Assembly (NCBI GenBank): GCA_016295455.1 | Contig: JAEDLE010000022.1 | Coordinates: 1 to 31,169, forward strand | Origin: Bacteroidales bacterium | GTDB taxonomy: Bacteria > Bacteroidota > Bacteroidia > Bacteroidales > UBA932 | Direction: 5' to 3' | DNA: 31,169 bases | Shown here: piece by piece, positions 24,679 through 31,169 of the stretch | Position numbering within the stretch: the first letter of the stretch is position 1 | How the letters are laid out: each line of letters begins with the position of its first letter | Made by a program: the position numbers and the translations under genes | Notes under the pieces: model-generated | What the model was told of the DNA's origin: nothing | Databases searched by the model: none | Seen by the model: the letters and a program-made list of their open reading frames with translations, nothing else

Positions 24679-25607
24679 TCAGCATCGCAGGCCACAGCCG
24701 CGAGAAACTCCTCTATCTGATTGATATGGCAAGGGAGTTCGAGGCCCATCCGAACAGGAAGATACTCGAAGGCAAGATTGCCGCAACCCTTTTCTTCGAG
24801 CCGAGCACAAGGACGAGGCTGAGCTTTGAGACAGCTGCCAACCGTCTGGGTGCCAAGGTTATAGGCTTTGCCGACCCGAAGGTTACCAGCGGCACCAAGG
24901 GCGAGATACTCAAGGATACGATAATGATGGTCTCCAACTATGCCGACGTGATAATAATGAGGCACTACCTGGAAGGAGCGGCGAAATATGCCAGCGAAGT
25001 CACCACAGTCCCTATCATCAACGCGGGTGACGGCGCGAACCAGCATCCGAGCCAGACCATGCTGGACCTCTATACCATATACCAGTCCCAGGGCAGGCTC
25101 GACGACCTGAACATCTATCTGGTGGGAGACCTCAAATATGGCAGGACGGTGCACAGCATGCTCACCGCGATGAGGCATTTCAACCCGACCTTCCACTTCA
25201 TCGCCCCTGACGAGCTCGCGATGCCGGAGTACTACAAGCAGTACTGCACGGAGCAGGGCATACGCTACTACGAGCACAAGGATTTCACGGTCGACACCAT
25301 CGCCGACGCCGACATACTCTATATGACCAGGGTCCAGAAAGAGCGTTTCTCCGACCTTATGGAATATGAAAAAGTGAAGGATGCCTATCTCCTGAAAAGG
25401 GATATGCTGGCGAAGGCAAGGCCGAATATGAAGATACTCCATCCGCTGCCGAGGGTGAACGAGATCGAGTACAGCATCGACGACACTCCTCACGCATATT
25501 ATTTCCAGCAGGCGAAAAACGGTCTCTATGCAAGGCAGGCGCTCATATGCGATGCGCTCGGCATAAGTCTGGAAGATGTCAGGAACGACAAGACCATAAT
25601 CCCATGA
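24660..25607 (+). CDS. pyrB: Aspartate carbamoyltransferase, catalytic chain
   Basis: Forms N-carbamoyl-aspartate from carbamoyl phosphate and aspartate, the committed step. 315 aa. The carbamoyl-phosphate site is FFEPSTRTRLSFETA, with S49-T50-R51-T52-R53. RHYLEGAA, NAGDGANQHPSQTMLDLYTI, LVGDLKYGRTVHS and LHPLPRVNEI follow. The sequence resembles Bacteroides PyrB along its whole length. It begins inside the pyrE end and overlaps pyrI by ATGA. With PyrI it should form the allosteric holoenzyme. Confidence 0.97.
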   Translation: MDNRSLVSIAGHSREKLLYLIDMAREFEAHPNRKILEGKIAATLFFEPSTRTRLSFETAANRLGAKVIGFADPKVTSGTKGEILKDTIMMVSNYADVIIMRHYLEGAAKYASEVTTVPIINAGDGANQHPSQTMLDLYTIYQSQGRLDDLNIYLVGDLKYGRTVHSMLTAMRHFNPTFHFIAPDELAMPEYYKQYCTEQGIRYYEHKDFTVDTIADADILYMTRVQKERFSDLMEYEKVKDAYLLKRDMLAKARPNMKILHPLPRVNEIEYSIDDTPHAYYFQQAKNGLYARQALICDALGISLEDVRNDKTIIP

Positions 25608-26053
25608 TGAAAAAACAAGAACTGCTTCAGGTTGCCGCGCTCAGGAACGGCACGGTAATCGACCATATCCCATCCTCGAAACTGTTCCAGGTGGTGGAAC
25701 TGCTTCATCTGGACAAGATGGAGTCTCCTGTGACCATAGGCTACAACCTCAAGAGCGGAAAGATGGGCAGCAAAGCCATCGTGAAGGTTGCGGACAAGTT
25801 CTTCACCGATGAGGAACTGAACCTGCTTTCAGTGATTACTCCTAATGTGACGCTTTGTATCATAAATGATTATGAAGTGGTAGAAAAGAAGGAGGTCCGT
25901 CTCCCGGATAATCTTGTCGGAATAGTCCGCTGCGCGAATCCAAAGTGCATCACCAACAATGAGCCTATGCTGACACGCTTCGATGTAATAGACAAGGAGC
26001 AGGGTATCATCAAGTGCTGCTACTGCAATCACGAGGAGAAGCTCGAACGCTAG
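25604..26053 (+). CDS. pyrI: Aspartate carbamoyltransferase, regulatory chain
   Basis: Nucleotide-binding regulatory subunit of the PyrBI holoenzyme, which in known cases is inhibited by CTP. 149 aa from 25604. The N-terminal allosteric domain includes AALRNGTVIDHIPSSKLFQVVELL and MTIGYNL-like strands; the C-terminal zinc domain has C110, C115, C138 and C141 (E. coli has 109, 114, 138, 141). The start forms ATGA with the pyrB stop; the next codon is also ATG. The frame from 25547 lies within pyrB and is rejected. It is the last gene of the pyr operon, 22 nt before the terminator stem. Confidence 0.96.
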   Translation: MMKKQELLQVAALRNGTVIDHIPSSKLFQVVELLHLDKMESPVTIGYNLKSGKMGSKAIVKVADKFFTDEELNLLSVITPNVTLCIINDYEVVEKKEVRLPDNLVGIVRCANPKCITNNEPMLTRFDVIDKEQGIIKCCYCNHEEKLER

Positions 26054-26075
26054 AGCACTCCTTCTTGAATATGCC

Positions 26076-26127
26076 TTGCCCGGGTTCCGGGGTGGATAAT
26101 CTGCCTGCGGAACCCGGGCAGATTTTC
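26076..26127 (+). terminator. Strong rho-independent terminator of the pyr operon
   Basis: A 12-bp perfect stem, GCCCGGGTTCCG (26078-26089) with CGGAACCCGGGC (26108-26119), is extended outward by one T-A and one T-G pair and encloses an 18-nt loop. ATTTTC follows. It lies 22 nt after the pyrI stop codon. Confidence 0.85.
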
Positions 26128-26141
26128 TACCTGGACGCCGG

Positions 26142-26187
26142 ATTGTCCGTCACAATTCAAATTCTTGCATTCGCGGGTCAGAATTGT
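26142..26187. promoter_or_regulatory. Cluster of ATTGT half-sites upstream of susC
   Basis: ATTGT-CCGTC-ACAAT (26142-26156) is a 5-bp inverted repeat with a 5-bp spacer. The overlapping ACAATTC (26152-26158) pairs exactly with GAATTGT (26181-26187), 22 bp away. The group ends ~30 bp before the susC -7 box, so it could bind a regulator. Statistical support is weak. Confidence 0.3.
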
Positions 26188-26194
26188 TAAATCG

Positions 26195-26226
26195 TTTTTA
26201 ATAGAAGTGTCGCCGTAGTATATTTG
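26195..26226 (+). promoter_or_regulatory. Predicted promoter of susC-susD
   Basis: TATATTTG (26219-26226) is an exact -7 box. TTTTT at 26195-26199 stands in the -33 position with a 19-nt spacer. The predicted leader before the ATG at 26251 is about 20 nt. Confidence 0.5.
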
Positions 26227-26250
26227 TTTCACTATAAACTAATACTACTT

Positions 26251-29200
26251 ATGGCACAAGTGAAACAAATGTTTCTGAAAGTGGCGGCAACAATGTTGCT
26301 GAGCTGCTTCGGCTTCTCTGTCGCATTTGCGCAGCACCTTGTCAGAGGTACTGTGAAAGATGTTCAGGGTGAGCCTGTTATCGGTGCGTCCGTCATGGTG
26401 GTCGGTCACGACAACCTTGGCGCCGTTACAGATCTGGACGGCAAATACTCGCTGAGTGTTCCTGACGGTACCATTCTCAGCGTATCGTGTGTCGGTTACA
26501 AGACGGTCAACGAGGCTGTCGGCAACCGTTCCGAAATCAATTTCGTGATCGAGGAGGATTCCGAGTTCCTCGAGGAGACCGTGGTCATCGGTTACGGCGT
26601 CCAGAAGAAGAGTGACGTCACCGGTGCCGTGGCATCTGTCCGCGGTACAGACCTTTCCAACCGTTCGACTTCCGATGCTGCCAACGCATTGATGGGCAAG
26701 GCTGCCGGCGTGCAGATCATCAATGCTTCCGGAGCCCCTGGCGCCGGTTCGGAGATACGAGTCCGCGGCTATTCTTCCAATTCCGGTTCTATCGGACCTC
26801 TCCTCATAGTGGACGGACTCAAGGTTGACAATATCCAGTACCTTGATCCGGAAATGATAGAATCGATGGAGGTACTCAAGGATGCGGCATCCGCCGCAAT
26901 CTACGGAGCGCAGGCCGGAAACGGAGTAGTGCTCATCACCACTAAAACCGGAGCCTCAAGCAAGGGCAGCGGCAGGGTGTTCTACAACAACCAGTTCTCC
27001 CTCTCTTCTCTGGCAAGACCTCTGAAGGTGATGAATGCCGATCAATATATCGCCTTCGGTAAGGATTATGGTTGGCTTTCAGATTCGATGCTTCAGAGTA
27101 TCAATTACAACGGCGAGGATGTTAACTGGGGCAACGAAGTCTTCGAACCGACCTGGAACTCCCGCCATACCGTAGGCTTCCAGGCAGGCAGCGATCGCGG
27201 CAACATATTCATTTCCATCAACAACGTCAACAACAACGGTATATTCGCCGGCGACAAGGATCTCTACAAGAGACTTTCCCTTCAGGTCAACGCCGATTTC
27301 AAAATCAAGCCTTGGCTTCAGGTCGTGACCAACAACTCAATCGAGAAGTATAGCAGCAAGTCCGTTTCACAGCACTCGGACAACGGTTCCGCCCTTCTCG
27401 CGGCAGTCACATCATCTCCTCTCGAGCCTGCAAGGGTCGGATATGAAGACCTCACCGTGGATATGCAGCAGGCCATCGACAACGGCGTAAAGGTGATACA
27501 GGACCCGGATACCGGTCTCTATTGGTCTGTAAGCCGTCTGGGTGAGACCCAGTCCGGAAACCCGTTCATAAGAAGGGATGCGACCGATGCAAGCAGCACA
27601 GGCATCAATGTAAGGGGTACGCTCTCCGCGATACTCACCCCTCTCAAGGGACTTACCTACACATCACGTTTCGGATACAGGATAAACCAGAGCAACTCCC
27701 ACAGTTACACTGAGCCATATTATGCGTCTCCGTTCGTACAGGCGAAGGAGTACTCAATGTCCGCTTCCAACAACACCGGTCACTACTACCAGTGGGAGAA
27801 CTTCGTGAACTACAACACGAAGATCAAGAAGCACGACCTGGGCGTGATGGTCGGTATGTCCTTCATCAACCAGAAGTCCGACAACCTCTCTGCCAGCGCT
27901 TCAGGAGCCGAGATTCTCAAGAACACAGCGCCTAACTTCCGCTATATGAGCTACCTCCTCTCAAGTACCGGTGTTGCCAAGACCATCACCAACGCTCCGG
28001 GAGAATCAGCCAGCATAGCATATTTCGGACGTCTGACCTATTCCTACAACAACAAGTACAGCTTCCAGGCGAACTTCCGTGCTGACGCATTCGATTCATC
28101 GAAGCTCTCCAGAAAGGCAAGATGGGGCTACTTCCCTTCATTCTCTGCAGGCTGGACCATCAGCAACGAGCCGTTCATCAAGAACAACATCAGCAGGGAC
28201 ATACTCTCCTTCCTCAAGGTACGTGCTTCCTGGGGTGTGAACGGAAACATCAGCGTCCTCAGGAATTATGCATATGACACCTCGATCAACTACGGCGGAT
28301 CCTGGTATCAGTTCGACGGCAGCAGCCCTGAGGTTTCCCTCGGAGCCAAGCCTTCAGGTCTTGCCAACCCTGATCTCACCTGGGAGACTTCAGAGCAGAT
28401 AGACCTCGGTCTCGACGCCAGGTTCTTCAACAACAGGCTCTCTCTCGGGGTGGACTACTACAACAAGAAGACCCACGGCCTGCTCGTGAACGTATCCCTC
28501 CCTGCAGCCATAGGAGTCTCATCCACCACGATGAACGCAGGAGCCGTGACCAACAGCGGTCTTGAGCTTGAACTGGGGTGGAAGGACCAGATCGGTGATT
28601 TCAGTTACGCTGTATCGGGTAACTTCTCAAGCCTCCACAACAAGGTTACATATCTTGACCCTACCATCACCAGAATCATGGGTACCGGGCCTCAGGGATC
28701 GAACCTTCGCACCTACTTCGAGATGGGCTATCCAATCTACTATATGCGTGGATACAAGAGCACCGGCATAGACCCTCAGACCGGTAAGCCTTCATTCGAG
28801 GACCTGAGCGGTGACGGTGATATCAATGAGGCTGATATGCAGATGGTCGGCTGCGGTATTCCAGACTATACTTTCGGTCTCACCGTGAACCTTGCCTACA
28901 AGGGCTTTGACCTCGTGGTATTCGGAACGGGAGTCGCAGGCAACGAGATATTCCCTTCATCCTGGAGAACCGACAGGCCTCACTGCAACACCTACTCCTG
29001 GTACTGGGAGAACACATGGAAGCAGCCTGGCGACAATGCGAAATTCCCGGGGACTACCTACTGGGACCAGATCACCTTCTCGTCCGACCTCAACCTCTTC
29101 GACGGTTCTTACTTCAAGATCAAGCAGATACAGCTCGGATACTCCCTGCCTAAGTCTCTCCTCAAGAAGATTGCAATCAGCAACCTCAGGGTATATGCTT

Positions 29201-29346
29201 CCCTGGAGAACTTCTTCTGCTTCAGCAAATATCCAGGACTGGACCCGGAGACCGCATCTTCCGGCACAGCTTCATCTCTCGGTATAGATATGGGTTCATA
29301 TCCTACCGCGAAGCAGTTCATACTCGGTGTAAACCTCTCATTCTAA
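26251..29346 (+). CDS. SusC/RagA-type TonB-dependent outer-membrane transporter
   Basis: Energised outer-membrane channel that works with a SusD-like lipoprotein to import oligosaccharides or other large nutrients. 1031 aa from the ATG at 26251. The signal peptide is 1-27 (cleavage at AFA/Q). A carboxypeptidase-regulatory-like domain (about 29-105) carries VKDVQGEPVIGASV and GKYSLSVP. A TonB-box-like EETVVIGYG follows, then the plug (GKAAGVQI, IRVRGYSS, LLIVDGLKV, EVLKDAASAAIYGAQAGNGVVLITTK). The rest is a beta-barrel ending in GVNLSF, with the usual terminal Phe. The frame can be extended to a TTG at 26224, but that overlaps the -7 box. The substrate cannot be read from the sequence. susD follows 20 nt later. 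Confidence 0.95.
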   Translation: MAQVKQMFLKVAATMLLSCFGFSVAFAQHLVRGTVKDVQGEPVIGASVMVVGHDNLGAVTDLDGKYSLSVPDGTILSVSCVGYKTVNEAVGNRSEINFVIEEDSEFLEETVVIGYGVQKKSDVTGAVASVRGTDLSNRSTSDAANALMGKAAGVQIINASGAPGAGSEIRVRGYSSNSGSIGPLLIVDGLKVDNIQYLDPEMIESMEVLKDAASAAIYGAQAGNGVVLITTKTGASSKGSGRVFYNNQFSLSSLARPLKVMNADQYIAFGKDYGWLSDSMLQSINYNGEDVNWGNEVFEPTWNSRHTVGFQAGSDRGNIFISINNVNNNGIFAGDKDLYKRLSLQVNADFKIKPWLQVVTNNSIEKYSSKSVSQHSDNGSALLAAVTSSPLEPARVGYEDLTVDMQQAIDNGVKVIQDPDTGLYWSVSRLGETQSGNPFIRRDATDASSTGINVRGTLSAILTPLKGLTYTSRFGYRINQSNSHSYTEPYYASPFVQAKEYSMSASNNTGHYYQWENFVNYNTKIKKHDLGVMVGMSFINQKSDNLSASASGAEILKNTAPNFRYMSYLLSSTGVAKTITNAPGESASIAYFGRLTYSYNNKYSFQANFRADAFDSSKLSRKARWGYFPSFSAGWTISNEPFIKNNISRDILSFLKVRASWGVNGNISVLRNYAYDTSINYGGSWYQFDGSSPEVSLGAKPSGLANPDLTWETSEQIDLGLDARFFNNRLSLGVDYYNKKTHGLLVNVSLPAAIGVSSTTMNAGAVTNSGLELELGWKDQIGDFSYAVSGNFSSLHNKVTYLDPTITRIMGTGPQGSNLRTYFEMGYPIYYMRGYKSTGIDPQTGKPSFEDLSGDGDINEADMQMVGCGIPDYTFGLTVNLAYKGFDLVVFGTGVAGNEIFPSSWRTDRPHCNTYSWYWENTWKQPGDNAKFPGTTYWDQITFSSDLNLFDGSYFKIKQIQLGYSLPKSLLKKIAISNLRVYASLENFFCFSKYPGLDPETASSGTASSLGIDMGSYPTAKQFILGVNLSF

Positions 29347-29366
29347 TTCATTAAAGGATGTTTGAC

Positions 29367-31061
29367 ATGAAAAAGATATTCATACCATTCATATTCAGCG
29401 CATTCCTTCTTGCAGGCTGTAGCCAGGACCGCCTGGACATACCTCAGAAGGGCGTCGTCTCCAAGGATGATTTCTACAAGACGGACGAAGATGCGCAGAT
29501 GGCACTTGTAGCGGCATATGACGCCGCAGCCACCAACTATGTCGCTCCTCTGTACAATGACAACATCATATACGCCCTTTGGAACTATGTGGGTGACGAT
29601 ATGATTGCTGCGGGCAACAACAAGACCGACAACATTGCCCAGAACGAGTTGAACGCATTCCGTTTCCCGACGAACAACCAGCTCATCAATGTGGGCTACA
29701 CCAGTTTCTTCAGGGCTGTATATGCCGCCAACCTGGTGATAGACAATTTCAAGGATGGTACGACTCCGGTCCAGAAGAAGGTTGTGGCAGAGGCGAAGGT
29801 GCTCCGCGCATTGTCATATCTGCAGCTTGCCATAGGCTGGGGGACCCCTCCTATCGTGGACCATGTCCTCAGCGCAAGTGACAAGCCTTCGAATGCCGAG
29901 TCGCAGGAGGCTGTCCTGAATTTCATCGTGAGTGACTGTGACGCGGCCCTGCCCCTCATAGACGAACGTGTAAGCCCTCAGGACAAGAACGGAGCCTACA
30001 AGGTAACCAAGGGTCTTGCCAACACCATCAAGGGAAAGGCACTGCTTTGGAAGAAAGACTATGCAGGAGCACAGGCGGCTCTCGAGCAGGTCATCAATTC
30101 CGGCAAATACGAACTTCTGCCTACAGAACGCATCGAGGACAACTTCCACGTGAGCGGCGACGGCAGTCCGGAGAAGATTTTCGAGCTCAACTTGGTATAT
30201 GATTCATCCGTTTCTGGCTATCAGGGCCATTCTACCGCCAATATGCCGTGGCTGTGGAACTGGAGGTCCGACGTGATGACCATCCCTAACGGTGCCGGCA
30301 CCAAGATGCACAACAACGGTTGGGGAGAGTGCAACCCGTCCCAGAAGTTTGTGGATGCCCTCCTGGAGAATGACGGAATCGATTCTCCTCGCCGCAAAGC
30401 CTGGATCAAGAACTACGATGAGGTTCTCTACGAGATGCCGTATGCCACCGACGGTGACAATCCTGTGATGGGATACAGCGATTTCAAGGCTTCCGACACC
30501 AAGCGCGGCATATACAGGGAGAGCGGTCTCTATGGTCACGTAGGCTGGTTCATGTGGAAGGTGAACATCCAGAAGCAGGATCTTGCTCCGAACAATGCCC
30601 GCATGCAGAATGTCCGCATATTCCGTTACGCCGAGGTGCTGCTGATGTATGCCGAGTGTGCTGCCATGACCGGCAAGGATAAGGACAAGGCTCTCCGGCT
30701 CCTGAATGACATTCAGAAACGTGCGGGTTCGGCCCACGTCTCCTCTGAGCTCACTCTTGATGAGGTGAAGAACGAAAAGTTCCTTGAGATGTGGCTGGAA
30801 GGCTGCCGTTTCCAGGATCTCGTAAGATGGGGAGACACTGACGAGCTGCTCCAGAACGGCCATTCATACCCGAATTTCAGGGACAAGCTTTTCTCAGGCG
30901 AGTCTTCTGTCCATGAGGGCGTGATCGACTATTCTGATGCGGACTGGTGCGAGAAACTGTACCCTGAGCTGGGCTTCAAGAAGGGCAAGCACGAACTCTT
31001 CCCGTTCCCGTTCAACGAGATGTCCGTCAACGAGAATATGAAGCAGAACCCAGGCTGGTGA
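29367..31061 (+). CDS. SusD/RagB-type nutrient-binding outer-membrane lipoprotein
   Basis: Surface lipoprotein that caps its SusC partner and captures the substrate. 564 aa from 29367. The lipoprotein signal is MKKIFIPF to LLAGC with the lipidated C18. After it comes the family start (DRLDIPQKGVVSKDDFYKTDEDAQMAL), an internal AEAKVLRALSYLQLAI helix, and the TPR-like and C-terminal regions (FRYAEVLLMYAECAAM, LLNDIQKRAG, FLEMWLEGCRFQDLVRWGDT). An ATG at 29358 is also in frame, but AAAGGA at 29353-29358 overlaps it and is better spaced for 29367. It is directly followed by a terminator, so no enzyme gene belongs to this transcript. Confidence 0.95.
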   Translation: MKKIFIPFIFSAFLLAGCSQDRLDIPQKGVVSKDDFYKTDEDAQMALVAAYDAAATNYVAPLYNDNIIYALWNYVGDDMIAAGNNKTDNIAQNELNAFRFPTNNQLINVGYTSFFRAVYAANLVIDNFKDGTTPVQKKVVAEAKVLRALSYLQLAIGWGTPPIVDHVLSASDKPSNAESQEAVLNFIVSDCDAALPLIDERVSPQDKNGAYKVTKGLANTIKGKALLWKKDYAGAQAALEQVINSGKYELLPTERIEDNFHVSGDGSPEKIFELNLVYDSSVSGYQGHSTANMPWLWNWRSDVMTIPNGAGTKMHNNGWGECNPSQKFVDALLENDGIDSPRRKAWIKNYDEVLYEMPYATDGDNPVMGYSDFKASDTKRGIYRESGLYGHVGWFMWKVNIQKQDLAPNNARMQNVRIFRYAEVLLMYAECAAMTGKDKDKALRLLNDIQKRAGSAHVSSELTLDEVKNEKFLEMWLEGCRFQDLVRWGDTDELLQNGHSYPNFRDKLFSGESSVHEGVIDYSDADWCEKLYPELGFKKGKHELFPFPFNEMSVNENMKQNPGW

Positions 31062-31075
31062 TGATTTACGGATTG

Positions 31076-31103
31076 AAGCCGACCCTTTTGGGTCGGTTTC
31101 TTG
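31076..31103 (+). terminator. Rho-independent terminator of susC-susD
   Basis: AAGCCGACCC (31076-31085) pairs with GGGTCGGTTT (31090-31099) around a TTTT loop, with one G-T pair, and TTTCTTGTATTC follows on the 3' side. It lies 14 nt after the susD stop. In the remaining 66 nt to the window end I see no feature. Confidence 0.85.
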
Positions 31104-31169
31104 TATTCTATATGGTGATGATGAGTTGTCGGAAGGCTCTGACAGAGTTCCGCTTCGCTTCATCCACCC

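Noticed and set aside
26224..26250. TTG start extending susC upstream
   Set aside because: It overlaps the predicted -7 box and spoils the signal peptide start; the ATG at 26251 fits better.
1..31169. CRISPR arrays, prophage, insertion sequences or a defence system
   Set aside because: No spaced direct repeats, transposase, integrase, terminal inverted repeats or defence-family proteins were seen.

Overview
The window looks like a chromosomal segment of a Bacteroidales-type bacterium of the phylum Bacteroidota. The grounds are a SusC/SusD outer-membrane pair, a long Bacteroidetes-style DnaE, a DUF4923-like secreted protein, a Bacteroides-like PyrB, several promoters of the TTTG / TAnnTTTG type, and few Shine-Dalgarno sequences. 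The DNA is GC-rich yet uses AUA (Ile) and AGG (Arg) codons freely. I cannot fix the genus from the sequence alone. No tRNA, rRNA, CRISPR array, phage or insertion sequence was found.

Layout. 1-3.8 kb holds dnaE (+). 3.8-9.1 kb is a minus-strand block: a calcineurin-like phosphoesterase, a secreted GH27 alpha-galactosidase-like enzyme fused to a HELGH metallopeptidase-like domain, a ThiL-family protein that has lost several catalytic positions, and a small secreted DUF4923-like protein. 9.3-12.0 kb carries gdhA and purT (+). 12.06-20.2 kb is a minus-strand purine operon in the order purE-purL-purM-purH-purD. 20.37-26.05 kb is a plus-strand pyrimidine operon, pyrC-pyrK-pyrD-pyrF-pyrE-pyrB-pyrI, closed by a strong terminator. 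26.25-31.06 kb is a susC-susD pair closed by its own terminator.

How the genes fit together. The centre of the window (about 9.3-26.1 kb) is a nucleotide-biosynthesis supercluster. It makes five purine-pathway enzymes in one operon, the formate-dependent PurT next to it, and all UMP-pathway enzymes after carbamoyl phosphate. gdhA, for ammonium assimilation into glutamate, sits beside it. The purine and pyrimidine operons diverge from a 168-bp region in which their predicted -33 boxes lie about 6 bp apart. The purine operon has an ~80-nt GC-rich leader, while the pyrimidine operon looks almost leaderless. purT has a 9-bp perfect inverted repeat bracketing its promoter. purT and purD converge on a shared two-way terminator.

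Most notable points: the back-to-back pur/pyr control region; a pyr operon whose first five genes look clostridial while pyrBI look native; the ThiL-family protein with degraded active-site motifs; and the GH27-HELGH fusion with Glu in place of the usual acid/base Asp.
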